A stretch of 64,000 bases of DNA from Anaerotignum sp. MB30-C6 (GCF_030908465.1 NZ_CP133078.1:186001-250000); one strand, 5' to 3'. Positions 34,568 through 43,931 are shown, numbered from the stretch's first letter. Numbers and translations are program-made. Notes: generated by a model from the letters alone, not told the origin.

Positions 34568-34937
34568 GTACTTCAGTCCTTTCGTTATTTTTCTTTTTAA
34601 AAACTTCGCTCAGTCCCATTAAAAACAGGAACCCGCCAAATATTTTTCGTAACAAATCAGGTTCTAAGGATACGGCTAATATAGAACCTGCTGCCGCACC
34701 GGCTAGACCGTAAAGAGCCAGTGGTTTTGCTGTTTGCCAGACAACATTTTTATTTTTTGTATGGGTGATTAATGCAACAATAGCTGTGGGAATAAAATAA
34801 ATTAGATTTACCCCTTGAGCTTGATGTTGATCAATGCCAAGGATAAAAATCAAAGCGGGAATCAATATGGTTCCGCCACCGATACCCATGCCGCTGATAA
34901 TACCTGAGAAAAAACCGATTACCACAACCCAAATCAT
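34554..34937 (-). CDS. Half-length TauE/SafE (TSUP) transporter, second half
   Basis: This 127-residue protein has four spans and the TSUP motif SGIISGMGIGGGTILIPALIF. It is half the size of a normal TauE/SafE transporter (about 250 residues), which consists of two such four-span repeats. It overlaps the preceding half-length gene by four bases (ATGA), so the pair probably forms a heteromeric sulfite/organosulfonate-type anion exporter. The ATG at 34937 has GTGAGGATG upstream; the longer upstream frame is a shadow of the first half. Substrate is unknown. Confidence 0.85.
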   Translation of the reverse strand: MIWVVVIGFFSGIISGMGIGGGTILIPALIFILGIDQHQAQGVNLIYFIPTAIVALITHTKNKNVVWQTAKPLALYGLAGAAAGSILAVSLEPDLLRKIFGGFLFLMGLSEVFKKKNNERTEVHGKR

Positions 34938-35287
34938 AGTATCATCCTCACTGCGGCTGCGATCATAAATAAGCCAAAAATTCGATGTAACCAAATTCCA
35001 CTGATTTTCGACAATAGCCTTGCACCAACGAACCCTCCGATAACCCCACCCAAAGATGCCCATAACGCAATGGTCCAAACCACATCGGTTTTCCAGCAAT
35101 AAATCACCAAGGATAGTAACGATAAGGGCAGAATAATGCTGATTGCGGTGGCGTGGGCTTTATGTTCTTCTACACCAAGAAAACGTTCCATAGACGGCAC
35201 AACAATTGTGCCTCCGCCAGAACCAAAAAGTCCATTTGCAAAGCCAGTGATTAGGCCGATTGCGATTTTTTTTCCCATTTTCTGCAT
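34934..35287 (-). CDS. Half-length TauE/SafE (TSUP) transporter, first half
   Basis: This 117-residue protein has four spans and the TSUP motif ITGFANGLFGSGGGTIVVPSM, followed by HKAHATAISIILPLSLLSL. It is the first gene of the split pair. The ATG at 35287 lies 11 bases after AAGGTGG. The fact that both halves retain intact G-rich signatures suggests a stable split rather than decay. Confidence 0.85.
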   Translation of the reverse strand: MQKMGKKIAIGLITGFANGLFGSGGGTIVVPSMERFLGVEEHKAHATAISIILPLSLLSLVIYCWKTDVVWTIALWASLGGVIGGFVGARLLSKISGIWLHRIFGLFMIAAAVRMIL

Positions 35288-35345
35288 GGAATTGTCACCA
35301 CCTTTCTTTTCCTAGTATGGCGGAAAATTCCTATAAATATGTATA

Positions 35346-35370
35346 GCATCGAAAGAAAACCTTTCGATGC
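35346..35370 (-). terminator. Hairpin after Gly/Tyr-rich lipoprotein gene
   Basis: GCATCGAAAG and CTTTCGATGC form a perfect 10-bp stem with a five-base loop. The minus-strand tail (TATACATATTT) is only moderately T-rich, so it is a probable rather than certain terminator. Confidence 0.55.
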
Positions 35371-35381
35371 CATTAAAAAAA

Positions 35382-35759
35382 TTAACTCGCTACTTTTGCT
35401 GTTCTGCCATCAAATACGTTTTCAACACCATTTACGACGTCTCTACCAGCGTTGGCAACACCTCTGCCTACTTGCCTTACATCTTTGCCTAACTTAGTAC
35501 CAGTATTATCAGTTACAGGTCTGCCACTATTGATGCCGTAGCCGTCCCAATATGCAACTCCGCCACCGCTGCTGGTATAAGTTCCTGCGTTATACCTGTT
35601 ATAACCAGCACCATCGCTGTCATAGTTATTATAGCCATAGCTATTATAACCATAACCATAGCCATCCGTTGCTCCACCTAAGTTGTTAGCAGAAGTACCA
35701 CATCCGCCAAGAGCAAGCATCATGGCCGCTACCATTGCAATAAAACCGCCTTTTTTCAT
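35382..35759 (-). CDS. Gly/Tyr/Asn-rich lipoprotein
   Basis: This 125-residue predicted lipoprotein has signal MKKGGFIAMVAAMMLALGGC with Cys20 as lipidation site. The mature part begins with a low-complexity stretch rich in Gly, Tyr and Asn (repeated YGY and YNN units, residues about 30-60) and ends with a helix-like segment GKDVRQVGRGVANAGRDVVNG. I do not recognise a family, although similar C-terminal segments occur in clostridial spore or envelope lipoproteins. The ATG at 35759 follows AAGGAGGG; the longer upstream frame is not supported. Confidence 0.75.
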   Translation of the reverse strand: MKKGGFIAMVAAMMLALGGCGTSANNLGGATDGYGYGYNSYGYNNYDSDGAGYNRYNAGTYTSSGGGVAYWDGYGINSGRPVTDNTGTKLGKDVRQVGRGVANAGRDVVNGVENVFDGRTAKVAS

Positions 35760-36177
35760 TTCAATACCCTCCTTATGCAAAAATAACTCTTTGCCTTTAT
35801 ATTGTCTGTCGGAAACAGAAAAAAAACCTTGCTTTTCCTTGGAATTAGGGGGAAATTTTGGCATAAATGCGGATGGAAGGGCAAAGAAAAAACTGTTAAA
35901 ATGTACGGTAATATTTTAAAAGCCAAGTCAGAAGCAATGAAGCATACAAGGAGCGTTGCAATTTATCTATATTATTGTGTGTAGATGTAAAAAAATTGCA
36001 TGAAAATATGAAAAAAACACAAGGTAAGGAAAGCAAAGGCATGTTGACATATCAAGTATATTAATTACGGTTTATTGTCTCAAAAAATGAATTGAAAATG
36101 TATAAATAGAGGAGATATCTTTTACGGGTGCTTATTAAAAGAAAAATATTATGTTATATGAATAAGGAGATAGTTTC
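35760..36177. other. Divergent intergenic region
   Basis: These 418 AT-rich bases separate the minus-strand lipoprotein from malQ. A perfect TTGACA lies at 36044-36049 but has no well-spaced -10. TATAAA at 36101-36106 has no well-spaced -35. No ORF with a ribosome binding site was found. Confidence 0.5.
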
Positions 36178-37758
36178 ATGTTTGAAAGCAGAAAAAGTGG
36201 GATTCTTTTACATCTATCGTCTATTCCTTCTCCCTTTGGCATTGGCGACTTGGGTGGGGATGCCTACCGTTTTATAGAGACTCTAGCATCAGCCAAGCAA
36301 ACTTTATGGCAAATTCTACCTCTTTGCCCTGTGGATGCCAGTGGTTCTCCGTACCAAAGTACATCAGCCTTTGGAGGAGAGCCGCTTTATATTAGTTTGG
36401 ATTTGTTGGCACAAGAAGGCCTATTGTCAAAAGAAGAGGTAGAAGATGCAAAGCAACCGAATTTCCCTTATACGGATTATGCAGCGGCACGGGAGCTGAA
36501 AATCCCTTTTTTGCAAAAGGCTTTTCAGGAATTTCTTTGCAAGTCGCCTCCCGCTGAATATAATGACTTTTTAGAAAAAAATAATTACTGGATTGATGAT
36601 TATGCTATATTTATGGCGGCAAAGGCTTACTTCATGGAACAGAGGCAACAGGAGAGTGAAGGGCTTTGTAAATTTCTGAAAGAAACACAGATGTTTTTGC
36701 CAGAGGAGATGGGGCGGGCTTATTATGACTCCGCTTGCTGGTGCTCCTTTCCCGAAGACTTGAGGCAGCGAAAGCTCCAAGCTTTGAAAGAATGGAGAGA
36801 TATTTTAAAAGAAGAAATTCAATGGGAGTATTTTTTGCAATATTTATTTCATAAACAGTGGCATCAGCTTAAAGCCTTTGCCCATGAAAAAGGAATTCAA
36901 ATCATTGGGGATGTTCCCATCTTTGTTTCCTATGATAGTGCCGATGTTTGGGCAAATCAAGAAGCTTTTCAGCTAAATTCCTTGGGTTTTCCAAGGGTGG
37001 TGGCGGGAGTGCCCCCTGACTATTTTAGTGAAAAAGGACAGCTTTGGGGAAACCCCCTGTATCAGTGGAAGTATCACGAACAAACATCCTATCAGTGGTG
37101 GATTTGTCGTATTAAGAAGGCCTTGGAGGATGTGGATATCTTACGAATAGACCATTTTCGTGGTTTTGAGTCCTATTGGGAAATCCCTTTTGAAGCGGTA
37201 GATGCCCGTAGCGGTAAATGGGTGAAAGGGCCTGGAGTCAAGTTGTTTCAAAAAATGGAGAAAGCTTTGGGGGAACTACCTTTTATTGCCGAGGACTTAG
37301 GGATTATTACGCAGGAGGTAAGAAAGCTCCGAGAAAAAATAGGGCTGCCAGGCATGCGTATTTTGCAATTTGCTTTTGGCGATGATAAAAACAATGCTTA
37401 CTTACCCCATTCCTACGACAGAAATACGGTGGTTTATACGGGAACCCATGATAATAATACCACCATAGGGTGGTATCAAAATGCAACGGAGAAAGAGCAG
37501 GATCATTTTCGTCGGTATATGAACGTGACTGGGGAGTCTCCCAATTGGGACTTCATTCGTCTTGCCTTTTCTTCTTCTGCTCAAGTGGCAATCGTCCCAT
37601 TACAGGATGTGTTGGGATTGGGGGAGGAATATCGTATGAATCTACCAGGCACAGTAAAGGGAAACTGGTCCTTTACATTTCAGTGGGAAATGTGGAATGA
37701 AGGCTGTCTTGAGGGGCTTCGATACCTTTCCTTTTTATATGGCAGAAACAGCGGTTAG
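36178..37758 (+). CDS. malQ: 4-alpha-glucanotransferase (amylomaltase)
   Basis: This 526-residue GH77 enzyme transfers alpha-1,4-glucan chains during maltodextrin or glycogen metabolism. Key segments are GDLGGDAYRFIETLASAKQTLWQILP, SPYQSTSAFGGEPLYISLD, IGDVPIFVSYDSADVWAN, VDILRIDHFRGFESYWEIP with the nucleophile Asp, and PFIAEDLGIIT with the acid/base Glu, then YTGTHDNNTT. Length is typical. The ATG follows AAGGAGATAG. Its product and glucose-1-phosphate would be handled by PgcA encoded 8 kb upstream. Confidence 0.95.
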   Translation: MFESRKSGILLHLSSIPSPFGIGDLGGDAYRFIETLASAKQTLWQILPLCPVDASGSPYQSTSAFGGEPLYISLDLLAQEGLLSKEEVEDAKQPNFPYTDYAAARELKIPFLQKAFQEFLCKSPPAEYNDFLEKNNYWIDDYAIFMAAKAYFMEQRQQESEGLCKFLKETQMFLPEEMGRAYYDSACWCSFPEDLRQRKLQALKEWRDILKEEIQWEYFLQYLFHKQWHQLKAFAHEKGIQIIGDVPIFVSYDSADVWANQEAFQLNSLGFPRVVAGVPPDYFSEKGQLWGNPLYQWKYHEQTSYQWWICRIKKALEDVDILRIDHFRGFESYWEIPFEAVDARSGKWVKGPGVKLFQKMEKALGELPFIAEDLGIITQEVRKLREKIGLPGMRILQFAFGDDKNNAYLPHSYDRNTVVYTGTHDNNTTIGWYQNATEKEQDHFRRYMNVTGESPNWDFIRLAFSSSAQVAIVPLQDVLGLGEEYRMNLPGTVKGNWSFTFQWEMWNEGCLEGLRYLSFLYGRNSG

Positions 37759-37839
37759 AATTGATTTCTTGGCAAAATTATGCTAAAGTTAAGCCTGAAA
37801 CAATGAAATTAGACCCTATCATTTAGGAGGAAATAAAAT

Positions 37840-39669
37840 ATGTGCGGTATTTGTGGGTTTACAGGCCGTCTGGCTAACTCCGAAGAGATTTTGGAAAATA
37901 TGAAAAATAAAATTGTTCACCGTGGGCCGGATAGCGGTGGATCTTACTTTGACGATGGTATGTCTATGGGTTTTCGCCGTTTGAGTATTATTGACTTGGA
38001 GGGTGGGCATCAGCCTATCTATAACGAAACAGAAGATATGGTAATCACCTTTAACGGGGAGATTTATAATTATCAGGAATTAAGAGAAGATTTGATTGTA
38101 AAAGGCCATGTAATGGGCAGTAATGCTGACACGGAAGTTCTTTTGCATGGATATGAAGAATATGGCGAAGATTTGCTTTTAAAGCTTCGAGGGATGTTTA
38201 CCTTTGTAATTTGGGACGCTAAGAATCAAACCCTTTTTGGTGCCAGGGATTTCTTTGGCATTAAGCCTTTTTACTATGCGTTGCAGGATGGCCAAATGAT
38301 TTATGGTTCTGAAATCAAAAGCATTTTGGAATATCCTAATTTCAAAAGGGAAGTAAACCCAGAAGCCTTGGAAAACTATTTAACTTTTCAGTATAGCGTT
38401 TTGCCAGAAACCTTTTTTAAGGGTGTGTTCCGCTTAATGCCCTCCCATTGCTTTACTTTTAAAAATGGAGAGTTGAAGATTAAGCGTTATTGGGAGCCTA
38501 AATTCCAAAATAATGAAACAAAGTCTTTGGATGAATTTATTGAAGAAATCGACGCTGCTATGCAGGATTCTATTAAGAAACATAAAATCAGCGATGTGGA
38601 AGTGGGTTCCTTCCTTTCAAGCGGTGTGGATAGCTCCTATGTTGCTGCATCTTTCCATGGAGATAAGACTTTTACTGTGGGCTTTGACTATGAAAAATAT
38701 AATGAAATTGACTATGCTAAGGCATTATCAGAAAAGATTGGCATAGAAAATCATAGCAAGCTCATTACAAAGGAAGAATATTGGGATACCTTAGGTAAGG
38801 TTCAGTATCATATGGACGAGCCTTTGGCTGACCCCTCGGCTATTGCCTTATACTTTGTAAGCCAAACCGCTGCCAAGCATGTTAAGGTTGCATTAAGCGG
38901 CGAGGGTGCCGATGAATTTTTCGGCGGGTATAATATTTACCGTGAGCCCCATGATTTACTACCAATAACTCGTTTGCCAAAACCTGTACGCAAAGGTTTG
39001 GGTGCCATTGCAAAGCGTTTGCCAAAAATGAAAGGCAAAAACTACTTGATTCGCGGTAGTAAGGATTTGCAAGAACGCTTTATTGGAAATGCATTTATGC
39101 TGTCCGAGGAGGAAAGAGAACGTATATTGAAAAACTCTACGGGACGTTTCCACCATACGAAGCTTACAAAGCCTTTTTATGATAAAGTGAAAGATCAGGA
39201 TGATGTGACCAAAATGCAGTATATCGACATTCATTTTTGGTTAATCGGGGATATTTTGTTAAAGGCTGATAAAATGAGCATGGCTCATTCTTTGGAGGTT
39301 CGTGTTCCCTTTTTGGATCGGGTGGTATTTGATGTTGCTCGTACCGTGCCAACAAAGTATAAAGTGAATCAAGAAAATACAAAGTATGCCATGCGGCAAG
39401 CGGCACACCGCTATTTGCCTGATATGGTAGCGGAGAAGAAAAAACTTGGTTTCCCTGTTCCTATTCGTATTTGGCTGAAAGAGGACAAGTATTATAGTAT
39501 CGTAAAAGATGCGTTTACTTCTAAGGCGGCGAAGGAGTTCTTTAAAAGCCAGGAAATTATGAAATATCTTGAGGATCATAGAGCTGGAAAAGCGGATAAT
39601 AGCCGTAAAATTTGGACAGTCTTTATGTTCTTAGTTTGGCACAAGGAATACTTCGAAGAAGTTGTATAA
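37840..39669 (+). CDS. asnB: Asparagine synthase (glutamine-hydrolysing)
   Basis: This 609-residue enzyme makes asparagine from aspartate, glutamine and ATP. The class II glutaminase domain begins with the required Cys2 (MCGICGF) and has RRLSIIDLEGGHQP, FNGEIYNY and NADTEVLLHGYEEYG. The synthase domain has the PP-loop SFLSSGVDSSYVAA and LSGEGADEFFGGYNIYR. Length is near 610-640 as in Firmicutes AsnB. The ATG follows AGGAGG with 9 bases spacing. It follows malQ by 81 bases with no obvious terminator and ends in a strong terminator. Confidence 0.95.
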   Translation: MCGICGFTGRLANSEEILENMKNKIVHRGPDSGGSYFDDGMSMGFRRLSIIDLEGGHQPIYNETEDMVITFNGEIYNYQELREDLIVKGHVMGSNADTEVLLHGYEEYGEDLLLKLRGMFTFVIWDAKNQTLFGARDFFGIKPFYYALQDGQMIYGSEIKSILEYPNFKREVNPEALENYLTFQYSVLPETFFKGVFRLMPSHCFTFKNGELKIKRYWEPKFQNNETKSLDEFIEEIDAAMQDSIKKHKISDVEVGSFLSSGVDSSYVAASFHGDKTFTVGFDYEKYNEIDYAKALSEKIGIENHSKLITKEEYWDTLGKVQYHMDEPLADPSAIALYFVSQTAAKHVKVALSGEGADEFFGGYNIYREPHDLLPITRLPKPVRKGLGAIAKRLPKMKGKNYLIRGSKDLQERFIGNAFMLSEEERERILKNSTGRFHHTKLTKPFYDKVKDQDDVTKMQYIDIHFWLIGDILLKADKMSMAHSLEVRVPFLDRVVFDVARTVPTKYKVNQENTKYAMRQAAHRYLPDMVAEKKKLGFPVPIRIWLKEDKYYSIVKDAFTSKAAKEFFKSQEIMKYLEDHRAGKADNSRKIWTVFMFLVWHKEYFEEVV

Positions 39670-39684
39670 TACCGCTATAAAAAT

Positions 39685-39716
39685 AAAAACCAAGACATTA
39701 TGTCTTGGTTTTTTTT
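39685..39716 (+). terminator. Terminator of asnB
   Basis: AAAACCAAGACAT and ATGTCTTGGTTTT form a 13-bp stem with a one-base centre, followed by TTTT. It also borders the end of the minus-strand EamA gene. Confidence 0.85.
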
Positions 39717-40632
39717 ATGAGTCATTGGATACTTTATCTGTACTGTCTTTTTCGACATTTTGACAGGGAGTTGTTTTTTTCTTCCTTTGGGAAACAATAA
39801 CCGCTAAGAAGATAATTAACCCGCCCGTTAAAATTCTTGGGGTAAAAGGGTCTCCATAGAAACATACCCCGATAATAAAAGCGAATAGGCTTTCCGTAGA
39901 GAGCAAAACAGCAGTATGGGTATCACTGGTGTACTTTTGTGCTACGTTCTGCAAGGTATAAGCAACGGCGGTGTTGATTATTGCTAAATATGCCAACGAC
40001 ATTACACCCGCTGGGGGAAAAGAAGTTGGAAATTCTTCAAATAAAAGGGCTGTAATCAACGAAAGCATGCCTGTAACAAGGTATGAAAAAAATGACATAC
40101 CTAGGGGATTGCACTTGCCAGCAAAAATGCCTGTTAGAACCACAAAAACAGCATAGGAAAGGGAGAATCCTAAAGAAAGACCATCGCCTAACTCTATGGT
40201 TAAGGCTTCGTTTAGGGAAATAAGGCCAATGCCCATCATCACCAGAACACCTGCAATAAATGAGTTTACTTTTGGCCGATTTTTAAGCACAACCCATGAA
40301 ATAAACGGTACCATCGCCGCATATCCCGCCAACAGAAATGCCTGTTTTGAGGGTGTTGTATATTTTAGGGCAATTACTTGTAAGGGCATGAAAAAATAAA
40401 ACAAGGTGCCCAATATGAGTCCTGACCTTATTTCTGCTTTTCCGCAACGTTTAATGGTTCTACCAAAGATAAGAAACATAATCATTGCCGCTGCCAAAAA
40501 ACGAGTTGCCAGAATATAAAAGGTGCTAAAATATTGTACTGCAATATCTCCTGCAATAAAGCCCCCACCCCAACAAATTGCGGCTAAAACCAAGGCGCAG
40601 TCCGCTAGGAAAACCTTCCGCTTGTCATCCAT
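39715..40632 (-). CDS. EamA/DMT-family transporter
   Basis: This 305-residue protein has ten predicted spans arranged as two EamA repeats; the first contains AAICWGGGFIAGDIAVQYFSTFYILATRF, and the second has FFSYLVTGMLSLITALLFEE and TAVAYTLQNVAQKYTSDTHTAVLLSTESLFAF. DMT transporters export metabolites or amino acids. The C-terminus has a charged tail of about 25 residues. I chose the ATG at 40632; the longer frame starts with TTG and has no ribosome binding site. The substrate is unknown. Confidence 0.87.
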   Translation of the reverse strand: MDDKRKVFLADCALVLAAICWGGGFIAGDIAVQYFSTFYILATRFLAAAMIMFLIFGRTIKRCGKAEIRSGLILGTLFYFFMPLQVIALKYTTPSKQAFLLAGYAAMVPFISWVVLKNRPKVNSFIAGVLVMMGIGLISLNEALTIELGDGLSLGFSLSYAVFVVLTGIFAGKCNPLGMSFFSYLVTGMLSLITALLFEEFPTSFPPAGVMSLAYLAIINTAVAYTLQNVAQKYTSDTHTAVLLSTESLFAFIIGVCFYGDPFTPRILTGGLIIFLAVIVSQRKKKTTPCQNVEKDSTDKVSNDS

Positions 40633-40969
40633 TTTCTCTATCTCTTTTCTACATATTTTCACAATATCCCTCACTATAACACCATATTTCAATGATTTCA
40701 ATAAATATTTAAAGTAGGTAAACCTCGTGGAAAGTCATATCTTTAAAATTATTGGTTATTTTTGTTCAGTCACAGGGGAATATTTTATAGTACAGACAAT
40801 GGGACTGTGGTATACTGAAAAAATAATTTGTTTTGTGATGATACCTTGATACTCTTTGATTGTTTAGTGCTTACTTTACAGGTGCTTGAGGGTAAAATTT
40901 CAAAAGGATATTGTCAAAGTATGTCTCGTAGTGATTAAAATTTACCTTATGATAAGAGGAGGTTTTTAA
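40633..40969. promoter_or_regulatory. Divergent intergenic region with candidate promoter for adh
   Basis: These 337 bases hold no gene. On the plus strand TTGTCA (40911-40916) and ATTAAA (40934-40939) are 17 bases apart and would place the transcript start about 25 bases before the alcohol dehydrogenase gene. No clear Rex site was seen. Confidence 0.35.
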
Positions 40970-42139
40970 ATGAAATTTCAATATTTTATTCCAACAAAAG
41001 TTCTTTTTGGTTGTGGGCAGCTGGAAAAACTCCACAAACAAAAGCTACCAGGAAAAAAAGCTTTGATTGTCATTTCCAGCGGTACATCAGTAAAAAAATT
41101 CGGCTATCTTGCAAGGTTGCAGCAGCAGTTAGAGAAGGCAGGGGTGGCCTATGCCATATACGATAAAATCCTTCCTAATCCTATTGAGGCCCATGTTACG
41201 GAAGGGGCAGAGTTTGGGAAAAAAGAGGGATGTGACTTTGTAATTGGCTTGGGCGGCGGCTCCATTATTGATTCAGCTAAGGCTATTGCAGTGATGGTAA
41301 CAAATGAAGGAACCATTTGGGATTACATTTTTGGTGGAACAGGGGGCAAGAAAATGCCTGAGAAAACGCCATTGCCTATTGTTGCCATAACAACTACGGC
41401 GGGTACAGGCACAGAAGCGGATCCTTGGGCGGTGATTACACATCAAGATAGAAACGAAAAAATTGGCTTTGGGTATGATGGAACATTCCCCGTGCTTTCT
41501 ATCGTAGACCCTGAACTCATGTTGACTGTTCCTGAAAAACTAACGGCATATCAAGGTTTCGATGCCTTATTTCACAGCACAGAGGGCTATTTGAATAAAA
41601 ACACCAATCCAATCAATGATTTGTATGCATTAAAAGCCATTGAGTTAATTGGCAAATACTTGCCTACCGCCGTAAAGGACGGACAAAATTTAGAGGCTCG
41701 GGAAAATGTTGCCTTGGCAAACACCCTTTCAGGCATGTCTGAAAGCATCGGCGGTTGTATTTCCGAACACGCCATGGAGCATCCTTTAAGCGGCCATAAC
41801 CCCAAGCTTGAGCATGGGGCAGGGCTAATTATGATTTGCCAAGCGTATTATGCATACTGGGCAGAGCGGGGCGTTGTAAATCAAAGGCTGATTGACATGG
41901 CAAAAGCCCTTGGGAAACAGGATGCTACAAAACCAGAAGATTTTGTTACTGCGCTACATGATTTAATCGTAGCCTGTGATGTGGATGACTTAAAAATGTC
42001 CGACTATGGTATTAAGAAAGAAGAACTTACGATGTATACCCAGGCGGCATATGAAACCATGGGAGGCTTGTTTACAGTGGATCCAGCCCCAATGCCCTTT
42101 GAGGATTGTCTGAAGATTTATGAAAAGTCTTATAAATAA
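40970..42139 (+). CDS. Iron-containing alcohol dehydrogenase
   Basis: This 389-residue NAD(P)H-dependent enzyme belongs to the Fe-ADH (type III) family, BDH-like subgroup. The nucleotide-binding motif GLGGGSIIDSAKAIA and the metal-binding region GFDALFHSTEGYL and HAMEHPLSGHNPKLEHGAGL are complete. It would reduce aldehydes to alcohols in fermentation; the true substrate (butanal, acetaldehyde or another) cannot be read from sequence. The ATG has a strong AGAGGAGG upstream. It is monocistronic. Confidence 0.92.
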   Translation: MKFQYFIPTKVLFGCGQLEKLHKQKLPGKKALIVISSGTSVKKFGYLARLQQQLEKAGVAYAIYDKILPNPIEAHVTEGAEFGKKEGCDFVIGLGGGSIIDSAKAIAVMVTNEGTIWDYIFGGTGGKKMPEKTPLPIVAITTTAGTGTEADPWAVITHQDRNEKIGFGYDGTFPVLSIVDPELMLTVPEKLTAYQGFDALFHSTEGYLNKNTNPINDLYALKAIELIGKYLPTAVKDGQNLEARENVALANTLSGMSESIGGCISEHAMEHPLSGHNPKLEHGAGLIMICQAYYAYWAERGVVNQRLIDMAKALGKQDATKPEDFVTALHDLIVACDVDDLKMSDYGIKKEELTMYTQAAYETMGGLFTVDPAPMPFEDCLKIYEKSYK

Positions 42140-42170
42140 GGTAAAGCCTTTCTAAAGAAAAGGATTTTTT

Positions 42171-42209
42171 AACAGCGGTAATCTCCATGGAGTGGGGTTA
42201 TCGCTGTTT
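42171..42209 (+). terminator. Hairpin after alcohol dehydrogenase gene
   Basis: AACAGCG and CGCTGTT with inner TAA/TTA form a stem around a long loop; only two further T follow, so it is a weak terminator. Confidence 0.5.
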
Positions 42210-42314
42210 GAATTAGGATGGAAGAATTAAGCCAATAGTTTTTGAGTAGTTTTTTACTGATCGTTTAAAGGTTATAAAATATTTTAGCGATCACAAACAA
42301 AGGGGGTTGAGCAA

Positions 42315-42658
42315 TTGAAAGATACAGAGTATAGATTTCTTCCCACAGAAACAAAAAATGAATTAGCTACTGAGGAGGTAGTGGAGCATTATGAAGGGAA
42401 AAAATACTTGGGGACGCCCCTTGCCCTTGTTGTGGTAATATAACCATTCCAAACCATGGAGATGCCGTGGCATATATTTGTCCTGTGCGCTTTTGGGAGA
42501 TAGATTTATTTGCTAAGGCTGATGATGAGCCCAGTGACCAAAATTACGGTCTGACATTATGTGAAGCTAGGAATAACTATGGAGAGTTTGGAGCAGCATT
42601 ACCCCGCCTAAAGGAGTATTGCACAGAGGCAAAAGATTGGGAGTTGCCAAGAAAATAG
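42315..42658 (+). pseudogene. Frameshifted cysteine-rich CPCC-domain gene
   Basis: A TTG at 42315 with AGGGGG upstream opens a frame that reads to VVEHYEGKKYLGTP and then stops at about 42440. The following frame (shifted by -1) reads CPCCGNITIPNHGDAVAYICPVRFWE and continues to 42658, which is the CPCC zinc-knuckle family (usually ending CPVCFWEDD). Adding one A to the A6 run near 42399 would join both parts. The second CPxC is changed to CPVR, so a metal ligand is also lost. Either a decayed gene or, less likely, a programmed frameshift or a sequencing error in the homopolymer. Confidence 0.7.
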
Positions 42659-42789
42659 GAATCTGTTAAAGTTGCATTTTCGAAAAGGGTCTAAGGGTTT
42701 GGAAGATATTATTTTATGCCCCTTAGGCTTGAAGGATTTGACGTCGATATGAAAAATTACTCCAATTTTTAAAAATATTTTTTTTTACT

Positions 42790-42819
42790 AAAAAAGGTGG
42801 CTAATTCAGCCACCTTTTT
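42790..42819. terminator. Bidirectional terminator next to ychF
   Basis: AAAAAGGTGGCT and AGCCACCTTTTT form a perfect 12-bp stem with a five-base loop; it ends ychF on the minus strand and can end plus-strand transcripts. Confidence 0.88.
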
Positions 42820-42833
42820 ATGTTTAAGAAGAA

Positions 42834-43931
42834 TTATACGTTAAAACGGAACAAAACTACATCGCCGTCTTTTACTACATATTCCTTACCTTCAGAACGA
42901 ACCAAGCCTTGTTCTTTTGCCGCTGCATTAGAGCCAGCACGGACTAAGTCGTCAAAAGCAACAACCTCAGCACGAATGAAGCCTCTTTCAAAATCACTAT
43001 GGATTTTACCAGCCGCCTGAGGTGCTTTTGTGCCCTTTGTGATGGTCCAAGCACGGGTTTCCTGTGGACCTGCTGTTAAGTAGCTGATTAAGCCCAAGAG
43101 TTTATAGCTTGCTGCAATCAAGCGGTCTAAGCCACTGCTATCCACACCCAATTCTGCTAAAAATTCTTTTTTATCTGCTTCGTCTAAGTCGGAGATTTCC
43201 TCTTCAATTTTTGCGCAAAGTACAAATACTTCACTGCCCTCATTTTTCGCATAGTTCCTAACTTTTGCAACATATGGATTTGTTGCGCCATCGTCTGCCA
43301 AATGGTCTTCCATTACGTTTGCTGCATACAAAACGGGCTTTGCAGTAAGAAGGGTAAGGGTTTCAACGAAAGCCTTATCTTCAGGTGTGTCCATTTCTAC
43401 CGCTCTTGCGGAAATACCTTGTTCTAAAGCATCCTTCAATTTTTGTAAAATATCCATCTCATGCTGCAAGGATTTATCAGCCTTTGCCAATTTGCCTGTT
43501 TTCGCAATACGGCGGTCTAAGATTTCTAAATCGGAGAATACTAATTCCAAATTGATGGTTTCAATATCACGAATAGGATCAACAGAGCCGTCAACGTGTA
43601 CCACGTTTGCATCTTCAAAGCAACGTACCACGTGTACAATGGCGTCCACTTCACGAATATGGGAGAGGAACTTATTTCCTAAGCCTTCGCCTTTGCTTGC
43701 CCCACGAACCAAGCCTGCAATATCAACAAACTCGATTACTGCGGGGAGGATTTTTGCCGAGGAGTGGATTTCTGCTAATTTTGCTAAACGTGCATCGGGA
43801 ACGGTTACCACACCTACGTTGGGGTCGATGGTGCAAAAAGGGTAGTTTGCCGCTTCCGCTTTTCCTAATGTCATTGAATTAAATAAGGTGCTTTTGCCCA
43901 CATTGGGCAGACCTACAATACCGAGTTTCAT
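42834..43931 (-). CDS. ychF: Redox-regulated P-loop ATPase YchF
   Basis: This 365-residue universal GTPase-like protein binds ATP and associates with ribosomes. The G1 loop GLPNVGKST, switch region VDIAGLVRGASKGEGLGNKFL and the C-terminal TGS-like domain ending ALRAQ-type sequences (here FIRAEVVAFDDLV and GKEYVVKDGDVVLFRFNV) are all present. Length is the family norm. The ATG at 43931 has AAGGAAG upstream, so the seven-residue longer frame was not used. It is monocistronic. Confidence 0.95.
   Translation of the reverse strand: MKLGIVGLPNVGKSTLFNSMTLGKAEAANYPFCTIDPNVGVVTVPDARLAKLAEIHSSAKILPAVIEFVDIAGLVRGASKGEGLGNKFLSHIREVDAIVHVVRCFEDANVVHVDGSVDPIRDIETINLELVFSDLEILDRRIAKTGKLAKADKSLQHEMDILQKLKDALEQGISARAVEMDTPEDKAFVETLTLLTAKPVLYAANVMEDHLADDGATNPYVAKVRNYAKNEGSEVFVLCAKIEEEISDLDEADKKEFLAELGVDSSGLDRLIAASYKLLGLISYLTAGPQETRAWTITKGTKAPQAAGKIHSDFERGFIRAEVVAFDDLVRAGSNAAAKEQGLVRSEGKEYVVKDGDVVLFRFNV

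Noticed and set aside
34554-35099. 181-residue version of the second TauE half
   Set aside because: The N-terminal 54 residues are a shadow of the first half in another frame; the ribosome binding site supports the start at 34937.
36044-36049. TTGACA before malQ as promoter -35
   Set aside because: No -10 lies at 16-18 bases distance.
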